Assembly: GCA_946481355.1 (NCBI GenBank)
Contig: CAMLNH010000085.1
Span: forward strand, 1 to 9,274
From: an uncultured Curvibacter sp.
GTDB lineage: Bacteria; Pseudomonadota; Gammaproteobacteria; Burkholderiales; Burkholderiaceae
Direction: 5' to 3'
DNA length: 9,274 nt
The translations under genes were made by a program, and so were the position numbers. Below are positions 1 to 6,514 of this stretch, piece by piece. Position 1 is the stretch's first letter; every line of letters begins with the position of its first letter. The notes under the pieces are model-generated. The model was given only the letters and a program-made list of their open reading frames with translations, was not told where the DNA came from and did not search any database.

Positions 1-851
1 GATGTGTTGCCATGCTGGTCCACGGTGACGATGACCTTGTCCATGGGCAGCTTCAGCTTTTTGGCCGTGCTCGTCATGATGCGGATATTGGCCTGATGCG
101 GGATCAGCCAGTCGATGTCCGTATCCTGCTTGTCCGCCTTGGCCAGCACGGCGCGCGCGGCTTCCTCGAGCACGCCCACGGCAAGCTTGAAGACAGCCTG
201 GCCGTCCATCTTGAGGAAGGGGTCACCCAGCACCTGCCCACCCGAGACATGGCCCGGCGTGCACAGGATGCCCACGTGCTTGCCATCGGCATGCAGGTCG
301 CTGGCCAGGATGCCCGGCGTCTCGGACGCCTCCAGCACCACGGCACCGGCGCCATCGCCGAACAACACACAAGTCGTGCGGTCCTTGAAATCGATGATGC
401 GGGAGAACACCTCCGCCCCCACCACCAGGGCCTTGCTGGCGGCACCGGTCTGGATCATGGCGTCGGCCACGCTCAAGGCGTAGACAAAGCCACTGCAGAC
501 CGCCTGCACGTCGAAAGCCGCACAGCCATTGGCTCCGATCTTGTTCTGCAGGATCGCGGCCACCGAGGGGAAGACCATGTCGGGCGTCGAGGTCGCCACG
601 ATGATCAGGTCCAGCTCGCTGGCCTGGACGCCGGCGGCCTCCAGGGCGCGACGCGCAGCCTCGGTCGCCAGGTCGCTGCTGGTCACGCCAGGCTCGGCGA
701 AATGACGCGCCCGGATGCCGGTGCGCTCGACGATCCATTCATCAGAGGTCTCAATACCGTCCTGGGCCAGCTGGGCCGCGAGGTCGGCATTGCTCAGTCG
801 CTTGGGCGGCAGGAAGCTGCCGGTACCGGTGATACGGGAATAGCGTCTCAT
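1..851 (-). CDS. fabH: 3-oxoacyl-ACP synthase III (KAS III), 3' end cut off by window
   Basis: FabH condenses acetyl-CoA with malonyl-ACP to start each fatty-acid chain in the cytosolic type II pathway. The visible 283 residues cover most of the thiolase fold, and roughly the last 40 residues lie off the left edge (E. coli FabH has 317). The Cys-His-Asn triad is visible: Cys119 in the motif AVCSGF, His252 in PHQAN, and Asn282 in QHGNT at the very edge. GDGAGAVVL is also present near residue 190. The chosen start gives the N-terminus [15 protein letters not shown], typical of the family in Burkholderiales. No good Shine-Dalgarno precedes it. The 50 bp spacer from plsX holds a small palindrome at 879-892 (GCCGAC, 2 nt, GTCGGC). 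Translation may depend on reading from plsX. Function is secure; only the end is missing. Confidence 0.97.
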   Translation of the reverse strand, partial: MRRYSRITGTGSFLPPKRLSNADLAAQLAQDGIETSDEWIVERTGIRARHFAEPGVTSSDLATEAARRALEAAGVQASELDLIIVATSTPDMVFPSVAAILQNKIGANGCAAFDVQAVCSGFVYALSVADAMIQTGAASKALVVGAEVFSRIIDFKDRTTCVLFGDGAGAVVLEASETPGILASDLHADGKHVGILCTPGHVSGGQVLGDPFLKMDGQAVFKLAVGVLEEAARAVLAKADKQDTDIDWLIPHQANIRIMTSTAKKLKLPMDKVIVTVDQHGNT

Positions 852-901
852 GTATAGATAGTTAGAGGAGGTTCCGGCGCCGACCTGTCGGCCCGGCCCG
901 G

Positions 902-1927
902 CTACTCCGAGGCGGCCACGCCGGCCAGCAAGGGAGCGGCATGCGCGATCCGGGCCTGCACCCGGTCGAGCAGTTGGTTCCGGGCTGCATCATACGCGCG
1001 GTTCAGGGCCTGCTCAAAAGCCAGCTCATCGGCAGAACCATGACTCTTGAACACCAACCCGCGCAAGCCCAGCAAGGCAGCGCCGTTGTAGCGACGGTGA
1101 TCCACGCGCCTCTTGAACGCCAATAGAACAGGAAGAGCGCAGATGGCAGCAATTTTCGTCAAGATATTGCGCGAAAACTCTTCCTTGAGGAAGCCTCCGA
1201 TCATCGAAGCCAGCCCCTCACTGGTTTTCAGGGCCACATTGCCCACAAAGCCGTCGCAGACCACGATATCGGTCGTGCCCTTGAAAATGTCGTTGCCTTC
1301 CACATTGCCGTAGAAATTCAGATCCCCGGAATTAGCCGCAGATCGGAGCAATTCGCCGGCTTTTTTGATGACTTCATTTCCCTTGATGACCTCTTCGCCG
1401 ATATTGAGCAGGCCCACCGAAGGGTTGGGATCATCGCGCAGGACCGAAACCAGAGCCGAGCCCATGACGGCAAACTGCAGCAGGTGTTCTGCCGTGCAAT
1501 CCACATTGGCACCCAGGTCCAGCACCGTCGTGGCACCACCCGTGGCGTTAGGTAACTGGGTGGCGATGGCCGGGCGGTCGATGCCGTCCACGGTCTTGAG
1601 CACATAGCGTGCAATCGCCATCAGGGCGCCGGTATTGCCGGCAGAAACCGCCGCCTGGGCCGCACCGGCCTTGATCTGCTCGACGGCCACGCGCATCGAA
1701 GAGTCTTTTTTCCTGCGCAGGGCCACCTCGATCGGATCGTCCATCCCCACCACCTCGGTGGCGGCAACCACCCTGGCCCGGGCATGACGGAAAGCTGCCA
1801 AGGGCTCGGCCAGGCCGACCAGCAGCAGCTCGGCCTCAGGATGGTTCTCGAGGAAATTGCGGCACGCCGCCAGCGTGACGCGGGGGCCGTGATCGCCCCC
1901 CATGCAGTCCACAGCAATCGTGATCAT
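902..1927 (-). CDS. plsX: Phosphate acyltransferase PlsX
   Basis: PlsX converts acyl-ACP and phosphate to acyl-phosphate, the donor used by PlsY in the first step of phospholipid synthesis. It is a peripheral membrane enzyme. The 341-residue length is normal. Family landmarks are the N-terminal [11 protein letters not shown] (residues 5-15), [10 protein letters not shown] (95-104), LLNIGEE (173-179), GNVEGNDIF (207-215) and [17 protein letters not shown] (222-238). The ATG at 1927 puts the first strand directly at the start, as in homologues, but there is no evident ribosome binding site. The gene lies between rpmF and fabH, the arrangement known from E. coli (yceD-rpmF-plsX-fabH). A 110 bp gap with a terminator-like hairpin and a weak candidate promoter separates it from rpmF, so it may be only partly co-transcribed with rpmF. 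Confidence 0.97.
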   Translation of the reverse strand: MITIAVDCMGGDHGPRVTLAACRNFLENHPEAELLLVGLAEPLAAFRHARARVVAATEVVGMDDPIEVALRRKKDSSMRVAVEQIKAGAAQAAVSAGNTGALMAIARYVLKTVDGIDRPAIATQLPNATGGATTVLDLGANVDCTAEHLLQFAVMGSALVSVLRDDPNPSVGLLNIGEEVIKGNEVIKKAGELLRSAANSGDLNFYGNVEGNDIFKGTTDIVVCDGFVGNVALKTSEGLASMIGGFLKEEFSRNILTKIAAICALPVLLAFKRRVDHRRYNGAALLGLRGLVFKSHGSADELAFEQALNRAYDAARNQLLDRVQARIAHAAPLLAGVAASE

Positions 1928-1951
1928 GGGTCGGCAGCGCGATCAGGCGCG

Positions 1952-1981
1952 GTTAAAACCGAAAAAGACGGTCGTCATCAA
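1952..1981 (-). promoter_or_regulatory. Weak candidate sigma70 promoter for plsX-fabH
   Basis: On the minus strand TTGATG (1981-1976) is followed after 18 nt by TTTAAC (1957-1952), each matching four of six consensus bases. It lies just downstream of the hairpin at 1988-2019 and 25 bp before the plsX start, so it would restart transcription after an attenuated rpmF transcript. A short palindrome (CGGTT, 2 nt, AACCG, 1950-1961) overlaps the -10. The matches are modest and could be chance. Confidence 0.3.
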
Positions 1982-2019
1982 GACAAAGGCCCGAGCTACC
2001 TGCGTTGTAGCGTCGGGCC
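1981..2019 (-). terminator. Hairpin with T-rich tail between rpmF and plsX: terminator or attenuator
   Basis: Bases 1988-1999 pair with 2007-2019: GGCCCGA with TCGGGCC, then GCTAC with GTAGC, giving a 12 bp stem with one bulged G at 2012 and a 7 nt loop. Read on the minus strand, the direction of rpmF, the stem is followed at once by TTTGTCTTG. The tail is T-rich but interrupted, so termination is probably partial. It lies 19 bp past the rpmF stop codon. No T-run follows the stem in the plus direction, so the signal is oriented for rpmF. Confidence 0.6.
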
Positions 2020-2037
2020 CGGCAAAACCTGGGGGAA

Positions 2038-2220
2038 TCAGGCTTCGGATTTGGTCTTCAGCACCTTGCGGCCACGGTAGAAACCATTGGGGCTGATGTG
2101 GTGACGCAGGTGGGTCTCACCCGTGGTCGGCTCGACGGCGATGCCGGGCACGCCCAGGGCGTTGTGCGAACGGTGCATGCCGCGCTTGGACGGCGACTTC
2201 TTGTTTTGCTGAACGGCCAT
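2038..2220 (-). CDS. rpmF: 50S ribosomal protein L32 (bL32)
   Basis: bL32 is a small, basic protein of the large ribosomal subunit, and 60 residues is the normal length. The N-terminus [20 protein letters not shown] and the segment [20 protein letters not shown] are diagnostic. It has no cysteines, so it is the zinc-independent form of L32 and not the four-Cys form. A strong Shine-Dalgarno AAAGGAG (2227-2233) lies 6 nt upstream of the ATG, one of the clearest ribosome binding sites in this window, as expected for a highly expressed gene. It has its own promoter upstream and a terminator-like hairpin downstream. DUF177 precedes it, a pairing conserved across many bacteria. Confidence 0.98.
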   Translation of the reverse strand: MAVQQNKKSPSKRGMHRSHNALGVPGIAVEPTTGETHLRHHISPNGFYRGRKVLKTKSEA

Positions 2221-2226
2221 GTTTGG

Positions 2227-2233
2227 CTCCTTT
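2227..2233 (-). promoter_or_regulatory. Strong Shine-Dalgarno of rpmF
   Basis: AAAGGAG on the minus strand, 6 nt before the rpmF ATG. It fixes the start codon and contrasts with the weak or absent sites of plsX, fabH, DUF177 and maf. Confidence 0.85.
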
Positions 2234-2309
2234 GGGACGCAGGACTCGGAAGCCCTGCCTCAGGTTGATTGGACACATCAGCGCAGGTTGGGGCTGCGCG
2301 AAACCATGA

Positions 2310-2315
2310 ATTATA
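2310..2315 (-). promoter_or_regulatory. -10 box of rpmF promoter
   Basis: A perfect TATAAT lies on the minus strand in the 141 bp gap between DUF177 and rpmF. Transcription would begin near 2303 and leave an untranslated leader of about 80 nt. No good -35 box is found 16-18 nt upstream. The leader begins with a perfect hairpin, GCGCAG/CTGCGC (2281-2286 with 2294-2299). A second small one (2239-2243 with 2254-2258) lies near the ribosome binding site. This would let L32 be made more strongly than DUF177. Confidence 0.6.
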
Positions 2316-2361
2316 GCCTAACTTGTTGATTTCACGCCGGTTTCATCAGGCGCCGCTCTGC

Positions 2362-2910
2362 TCAGCCTTTCTGGCCGGTTTTCAAGCCCGCCAAGGCAGC
2401 AAACGGCTTGGGCTTGGCCTCCTGCGCGGCTTCGAAATCGGCATCCTGGGCTGCCAGTTTCACCTCGGTCGGACAGGCCTCGTGCCTGGGCACCAGAGGC
2501 AGCGCCATGAGCAATTCATCCTCCACCAGGGCCTGCAGATCGAAATCCCGGCTCAGGACCAGCACATCTTCTTCGGCCTCTTCATCCTCGGCTTCGGCCT
2601 GCGCCTCGGTAGCCACAAAGCGGAAATCGCGCGCCACCTCCAGGGCGACATCGGCCGGCCCCAGGCAACGCTGGCAGGTCAACGGCAGGCTGAGCCTAGC
2701 GCTCAGATGCAGCCAGACACGGACATGGCCGCTGGCATCGCTCTGCTGCGCCCCCCGAGCTTCCCACTGGACCTGGCGATCGGCACCCTGCCCACCGCTC
2801 TCCTCCAGCAGACGCTCATAATTTGATAGCGAATCGCTCCTGCGCAGGGTCACTCCCGCCTGCGCAAAGGCGGGCACATCGAGATGGCGCGGTTGAAACT
2901 CGGTCGACAT
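2362..2910 (-). CDS. yceD: DUF177 / YceD family protein, large-subunit rRNA accumulation factor
   Basis: This is the DUF177 (YceD) family, whose gene almost always precedes rpmF. Plant and bacterial members have been linked to 23S rRNA processing or accumulation, but the biochemical role is unsettled. With the start at 2910 the protein has 182 residues and begins MSTEFQPRHLDVPAFAQ. Landmarks are the conserved LPLTCQRCLGP (residues 75-85, with the CxxC pair at 79-82), an acidic stretch at 101-115, the segment DFDLQALVEDELLMALPLVP (122-141), then His143 and Cys146, and the closing KPFAALAGLK. The frame stays open to an ATG at 2967, but that extension lies over the start of the divergent maf gene and adds nothing conserved, so I prefer 2910. 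No Shine-Dalgarno is seen. A TACACT box lies 6 nt upstream of the ATG. Confidence 0.9.
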   Translation of the reverse strand: MSTEFQPRHLDVPAFAQAGVTLRRSDSLSNYERLLEESGGQGADRQVQWEARGAQQSDASGHVRVWLHLSARLSLPLTCQRCLGPADVALEVARDFRFVATEAQAEAEDEEAEEDVLVLSRDFDLQALVEDELLMALPLVPRHEACPTEVKLAAQDADFEAAQEAKPKPFAALAGLKTGQKG

Positions 2911-2916
2911 GGCGGC

Positions 2917-2922
2917 AGTGTA
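2917..2922 (-). promoter_or_regulatory. Candidate -10 box for DUF177, placed for a leaderless transcript
   Basis: TACACT (four of six consensus bases) on the minus strand is followed by six bases and then the DUF177 ATG. Usual spacing from -10 to start would put transcription initiation at the A of the ATG. No convincing -35 was found. With 25 bp between the divergent starts there is little other room for a promoter outside the coding sequences. Confidence 0.4.
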
Positions 2923-2923
2923 A

Positions 2924-2929
2924 GAGAAT
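2924..2929 (+). promoter_or_regulatory. Candidate -10 box for maf, placed for a leaderless transcript
   Basis: GAGAAT (four of six consensus bases) ends six bases before the maf ATG, mirroring the TACACT box on the other strand. The -35 is not recognisable at normal spacing; TTGAAA at 2893-2898 is 25 nt away, too far. This is weak evidence that rests mainly on the absence of a Shine-Dalgarno and the 25 bp divergent spacing. Confidence 0.25.
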
Positions 2930-2935
2930 CCGGGC

Positions 2936-3529
2936 ATGACATCCCGCCCCCTGATCCTCGGCTCCACGTCCGCCTACCGGCGCGAATTGCTGCAACGCCT
3001 GCGCATCCCCTTCGACGTGGTCGCACCCGACGTTGACGAAACCCCGCAGGCGGGTGAGCGCCCGCCTGAACTCGCGCGCCGCCTGGCCCTGGCCAAGGCC
3101 CGTGCCGTGGCACAGCGCCACCCCTCGGCCCTTGTGATCGGATCGGACCAGGTGGCTGATCTCGGCGGCGAGCCCATAGGCAAGCCCGGTACACATGAGC
3201 GCGCGGTCGAGCAGTTGCGCCGCATGCGCGGACGCACCGTGATCTTCCAGACCGCCGTGGCCCTGGTCTGCATCGAAACGGGTGTCGAGCAACTGGACCT
3301 GGCCCCCGTGCGCGTGCGCTTTCGCGATCTCAGCGATGCCGAAATCGAAACCTACCTGCGTGCCGAAACACCTTATGACTGCGCCGGCAGCGCCAGAAGT
3401 GAGGGACTGGGCATCGTCCTGCTGGAGTCCATCGACAGCGATGACCCCACAGCCCTGGTCGGCCTGCCGCTGATCCGCACCACGCGCATGCTGCGCGCCG
3501 CAGGCCTGGCTCTGCTTGCACCAGCATGA
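2936..3529 (+). CDS. maf: Maf family nucleotide pyrophosphatase, YceF subgroup
   Basis: Maf proteins hydrolyse non-canonical or modified nucleoside triphosphates. The YceF subgroup prefers 7-methyl-GTP. Its 197 residues are typical. Seen in order: the STSxxR loop (Ser10, Arg15), VDET (33-36), Lys54, GSDQV (69-73), GKP (82-84), CAGSARSEGLGI (149-160) and the YceF-like tail DDPTALVGLPLI (169-180). The CAGS..SEG and VGLPLI elements assign it to YceF and not to the dTTP/UTP-type YhdE. Residue 154, Lys in E. coli YceF (CAGSFKSEG), is Arg here, encoded by AGA, a codon rarely used in this GC-rich sequence. The start lies 25 bp from the divergent DUF177 start. The 3' end overlaps the next gene by ATGA, so the two are translationally coupled. 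Confidence 0.93.
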   Translation: MTSRPLILGSTSAYRRELLQRLRIPFDVVAPDVDETPQAGERPPELARRLALAKARAVAQRHPSALVIGSDQVADLGGEPIGKPGTHERAVEQLRRMRGRTVIFQTAVALVCIETGVEQLDLAPVRVRFRDLSDAEIETYLRAETPYDCAGSARSEGLGIVLLESIDSDDPTALVGLPLIRTTRMLRAAGLALLAPA

Positions 3530-4284
3530 GCACCGGCAAGCTCTATCTGGTCCCGGCGCCGCTGGACTTCGGCTGCGACGTGCAGACGCCGCTGGATCAG
3601 GTGCTTCCCACGGGCACCCTGGCTGTCGCAGCCCGGTTGCCGCACTGGATCTGCGAAAACGCCAAGAGTGCGCGCGCCTATCTGAAGCGCGTGGGCGAAC
3701 TGCAGCCTCTGGCGGCGCCGCTGCAGGCGCTGGATATTCGGGAATTGCCGCGCGAAGTCCACAAGAAGGGCGACCATGGCCCTGGCAGTTTCGATGCCCG
3801 CCCCCTGCTGGAGCCAGCCCTGGCTGGTGAGGATGTCGGCCTGCTCAGCGAAGCCGGCATGCCCGCTGTGGCCGATCCGGGATCTTCGGTGGTGCGCGCT
3901 GCGCATGAACTTGGCATCGCAGTCATTCCATTGGTCGGACCGGTGTCCCTGCTGCTGGCCTTGGCCGCCAGTGGCCTGTCCGGCCAGAATTTCGCCTTCG
4001 TGGGCTATCTGCCGCAGGAAGCGGACGCACGCGCACAGCGCATCAGAGAGCTGGAGTCGCTGGCACTCAAAACCGGCCAGACCCAGCTGTTCATCGAGAC
4101 GCCCTATCGCAACGCTGCGCTGCTGGACGCGCTGCTCAAGACCCTGCAACACAACACCCGGCTGTCGGTCGCCAGTGGCCTGACGCTGGGAAATGCCCAG
4201 GTCCGCAGTGAGCACGTCAAGCGCTGGAAGCAGCTGGCGCCAGCAGCAGACAACACCCCTGCCGTCTACGCCATCGGCCGCTGA
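3526..4284 (+). CDS. RsmI-like tetrapyrrole-methylase-fold SAM methyltransferase (short form)
   Basis: A 252-residue protein of the SAM-dependent tetrapyrrole methylase superfamily, closest in pattern to RsmI (16S rRNA 2'-O-methylcytidine methyltransferase). Visible matches to RsmI are KLYLVPAPLD (5-14), ENAKSARAYL (44-53, like EDTRHTGLLL), the SAM-loop motif LLSEAGMPAVADPG (107-120, like VSDAGTPLINDPG), PLVGPVSLLLALAASGL (135-151), FVGYLP (158-163) and FIETPYRN (189-196, like FYESTHRL). It lacks the C-terminal segment of true RsmI (about 285 residues) and is divergent in the N-terminal part, so it is probably a paralogue, and its substrate cannot be read from sequence. It starts within the maf stop codon (ATGA), which implies translational coupling. 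The family is certain, the substrate is not. Confidence 0.85.
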   Translation: MSTGKLYLVPAPLDFGCDVQTPLDQVLPTGTLAVAARLPHWICENAKSARAYLKRVGELQPLAAPLQALDIRELPREVHKKGDHGPGSFDARPLLEPALAGEDVGLLSEAGMPAVADPGSSVVRAAHELGIAVIPLVGPVSLLLALAASGLSGQNFAFVGYLPQEADARAQRIRELESLALKTGQTQLFIETPYRNAALLDALLKTLQHNTRLSVASGLTLGNAQVRSEHVKRWKQLAPAADNTPAVYAIGR

Positions 4285-4290
4285 TGAGAC

Positions 4291-4317
4291 CAGGCGGCGG
4301 CCCTTGTTGCCCGCCTG
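4291..4317 (+). other. Inverted repeat between methyltransferase and HD-GYP genes
   Basis: CAGGCGG (4291-4297) and CCGCCTG (4311-4317) form a perfect 7 bp stem with a 13 nt loop, 6 bp after the methyltransferase stop codon. No T-run follows, so it is not a classic terminator. The candidate -35 box of the next gene lies inside the loop, so the repeat could also be an operator or RNA end-stabilising structure. Confidence 0.4.
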
Positions 4318-4332
4318 CATCCTCTCCATAAT
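4304..4332 (+). promoter_or_regulatory. Candidate sigma70 promoter of the HD-GYP gene
   Basis: TTGTTG (4304-4309), 17 nt, then CATAAT (4327-4332; five of six consensus bases). Initiation would fall at about 4338-4341, on or just before the ATG at 4341, so the mRNA would have no leader, consistent with the lack of a Shine-Dalgarno. This is the best full promoter match (both boxes with optimal spacing) in the window. Confidence 0.55.
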
Positions 4333-4340
4333 GGGCCGGC

Positions 4341-5513
4341 ATGAAGCTCATCCGCATTCCGCGCTCCAAGGTAAAGCTTGGGGAACCCCTGCCGTGGAAT
4401 GTCCGTGACGAGGGAGGGCGGCTCCTGTTATCCAGGGGTCATATCGTCGACGACGAAGAGCAGCTCGATGCCTTGCTGACCCGCGGGGCGTTCGTCGATC
4501 TCGAGGAAGCCAGAGCCGTTGCGCATCAGGAGGAGCTGGCCCAAAAGGAACGTCTCAGCCTCTCCGCCCTGCAGCGCCCGGAGAACCTGTTCAGCCTGTG
4601 GGACCACAGCGCCGCAGAGATGGAGAAGCTCATGGCCAAGCTGCCGGAGCTCCCGCCCTCGCTGGAGCAGATCACCGGCTTTACCGGCCGGTTGATCGAT
4701 CTGGTCGATCAGGATGTGGACATGGCCCTGTACCACATGGTTCGGCAGGAATCCGCCCACCTCTACTACTACGGCTACAACCACACCATCCACACCGCCG
4801 TTCTGTGCCTGTTGATGGGGCGCCGGCTCCAGTGGCCGCAGGCCAGGATACGGAGTCTGGTCCATGCGGCCCTCACCATGAACATGCCCATCCTGCAGCT
4901 GCAGGGGGTGATGGCCGAGCAGAACGAGCCCATGCACGAAAGTCAGAAGTCGCAGATACACGCGCACCCGGAACTGGCTGTCCAGTGGCTGCTCAAGGGA
5001 GGCGTCAGCGACCCGGACTGGCTGACCGCCATCGCCCAGCACCACGAACATGCGGATGGCCAAGGCTATCCCCATGGTCTGACCGAGCCCACCGAGCTGG
5101 CCGTGGCTTTGCGTGTCGCTGACGTCTTCATGTCCAAGATCAGCCCTCGCAAGCTGCGGGCGGCCTTGCCGATCCAGGAAGCAGCCCGGGACCTGTTCCG
5201 CGAAGACCATGGTGGCCCGCTCTCGTCGGCCGTGATCAAGGAGTTCGGGCTCTACCCGCCGGGAGAACTCGTGAAGCTGAGCAGCGGGGAGATCGCCGTC
5301 GTGATGCGCAGGACCGACAGCGTGAAATGCCCGCTGGCAGCCTCCATCACCGATGACCACGGCCACCCGACGGTGCATACCGTCCAACGCGACACCTCCC
5401 AGGCGCCCTACGCGATCATCGGTCCGGTCGCCGACAAGACGCTGGTCGCTCGCATGCCGCCGGAACGGATCTATGGCTACCAGCGGCTGGCCCCGGCCAG
5501 GCCGGCAGCCTGA
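4341..5513 (+). CDS. HD-GYP-like protein with substituted HD dyad
   Basis: HD-GYP domains hydrolyse cyclic-di-GMP. Here a family-like N-terminal region (residues 1-60, with LPWNVRDEGGRLLLSRG at 17-33) precedes the HD-GYP region at about 140-320. Retained pieces are NHTIHTA (147-153, first His), AHP (208-210), AQHHEHADGQGYP (232-244, the HHE...DGxGYP signature), Asp261 in RVADVF and Arg270. The helix that should read HDxGK reads AALTMNMPI (176-184), so the defining His-Asp is Met180-Asn181 and the following Gly-Lys is Pro-Ile. Four of the usual metal ligands may remain, but the central pair is lost, so activity is doubtful and it may be a binding or scaffold protein. There is no signal peptide, membrane span or receiver domain. 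A C-terminal extension (310-390) follows. It converges on sppA with 16 bp between stop codons. Confidence 0.85.
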   Translation: MKLIRIPRSKVKLGEPLPWNVRDEGGRLLLSRGHIVDDEEQLDALLTRGAFVDLEEARAVAHQEELAQKERLSLSALQRPENLFSLWDHSAAEMEKLMAKLPELPPSLEQITGFTGRLIDLVDQDVDMALYHMVRQESAHLYYYGYNHTIHTAVLCLLMGRRLQWPQARIRSLVHAALTMNMPILQLQGVMAEQNEPMHESQKSQIHAHPELAVQWLLKGGVSDPDWLTAIAQHHEHADGQGYPHGLTEPTELAVALRVADVFMSKISPRKLRAALPIQEAARDLFREDHGGPLSSAVIKEFGLYPPGELVKLSSGEIAVVMRRTDSVKCPLAASITDDHGHPTVHTVQRDTSQAPYAIIGPVADKTLVARMPPERIYGYQRLAPARPAA

Positions 5514-5517
5514 GGCC
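5495..5517. terminator. Possible bidirectional terminator hairpin at convergent gene ends
   Basis: GGCCAGGC (5495-5502) pairs with GCCT (5508-5511) and GGCC (5514-5517) around a 5 nt loop, with a 2 nt bulge. It spans the HD-GYP stop codon and lies 12 bp past the sppA stop. No T-run is present on either side, so termination would have to be weak or Rho-assisted. Confidence 0.25.
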
Positions 5518-5529
5518 GATGGCGAAAGC

Positions 5530-6513
5530 TCAGCGCCAGGTCGGCGCCGCGCTGCGCACCGCCTGGATCGAACCTTCGCCGATGGCCGCGCCGAAACGCT
5601 TGACCAGACGTTCGGCCACGTTCGGATGGCGCGTGTAGTCCACGATGTCCTCAGCCTGCACGACCTCGCGTGCCACGTAGTCCAGGTTGCCCAGCTGATC
5701 GGCCAGCCCGAGTTCGACAGCCTGCTGGCCGGTCCAGAACAGACCGCTGAACATGTCGGGCGTATCTTTCAGACGCTTGCCTCGCCCCTCCTTGACCACA
5801 CCGATGAACTGCTTGTGGATCTGGTCCAGCATGGCCTGGGCGTAGGCACGCTGCTTCTCCGTCTGCGGACTGAAGGGGTCGAGAAAGCCCTTGTTCTCGC
5901 CAGCCGTCATCAGCCGGCGCTCGACGCCCAGCTTGTCCATGAGCCCGGTGAAACCGAAGCCGTCCATGAGCACACCGATGCTGCCCACGATGCTGGCCTT
6001 GTCCACATAGATCTTGTCAGCCGAGACCGCGATGTAATAGGCCGCCGAGGCGCAGGCCTCTTCCACCACCGCATAGACCGGCTTGTCATGCCGGGCCTTG
6101 AGGCGCCGGATCTCGTCATTGATGATGCCGGCCTGCACCGGGCTGCCCCCGGGAGAATTGATCAGCAGCACCACGGCCTGGGCGCCGGAATCCTCAAAGG
6201 CATTCCGGATGGCGGCAACGACCAGTTCGGCACTGGCCTCACTCTCGGAAGAAATCTCGCCCTTGATTTCCACCATCGCCGTGTGGCGCGCGCTGGGCGT
6301 CTTGCCCGTCTGCCCGAAACCGAACACCAGCCAGACCACCAGCAGGAACAGCCCCAGGGTGATCAGACGGTTGATGATCTTCCAGCGCCGCGCCGAACGC
6401 TGCTCTTCCAGCGCGGCGAACGCCAGTTTCTCCAGCACACCGCGCTCCCAGCCGGGAACCGCGGCCGGCTCCGTCGTGTTTGCTCCGCTCTCGGGACCCA
6501 GGGATTCATTCAT
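5530..6513 (-). CDS. sppA: S49 family peptidase, short SppA type, membrane anchored
   Basis: SppA enzymes are Ser/Lys proteases that degrade cleaved signal peptides and other peptides at the inner membrane. The 327 residues show a cytosolic N-terminal part, one membrane segment at about 48-66 (LITLGLFLLVVWLVFGFG), then the protease domain. INSPGGS (118-124) is the typical ClpP-like fold motif. The nucleophile is Ser156 in EEACASAAYYIA, and the general base is Lys208 in AGENKGFLDPF. VGSIGVLMDGF (176-186) also fits. This is the single-domain form, about half the length of E. coli SppA (618 residues), as in most bacteria. It starts one base after the Rieske gene stop (TGAAATG), so the two are probably read together. 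It is the last gene of the rluC operon. Confidence 0.93.
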   Translation of the reverse strand: MNESLGPESGANTTEPAAVPGWERGVLEKLAFAALEEQRSARRWKIINRLITLGLFLLVVWLVFGFGQTGKTPSARHTAMVEIKGEISSESEASAELVVAAIRNAFEDSGAQAVVLLINSPGGSPVQAGIINDEIRRLKARHDKPVYAVVEEACASAAYYIAVSADKIYVDKASIVGSIGVLMDGFGFTGLMDKLGVERRLMTAGENKGFLDPFSPQTEKQRAYAQAMLDQIHKQFIGVVKEGRGKRLKDTPDMFSGLFWTGQQAVELGLADQLGNLDYVAREVVQAEDIVDYTRHPNVAERLVKRFGAAIGEGSIQAVRSAAPTWR

Positions 6514-6514
6514 T

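Noticed and set aside
12..857. Long plus-strand open frame of 281 codons opposite fabH
   Set aside because: It is antisense to a clear fabH with an intact catalytic triad; GC-rich codon bias keeps the opposite frame open. The protein has no recognisable domain.
879..892. Palindrome between plsX and fabH as a terminator
   Set aside because: 6 bp arms with a 2 nt loop and no T-run; too weak to call a terminator, so only mentioned under fabH.
2911..2967. N-terminal extension of DUF177 to an ATG at 2967
   Set aside because: The extra 19 residues overlap the maf coding start, are not typical of the family, and the conserved part begins at the ATG at 2910.
3373..4329. Minus-strand open frame of 318 codons opposite maf and the methyltransferase
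   Set aside because: Antisense shadow of two genes with clear family motifs.
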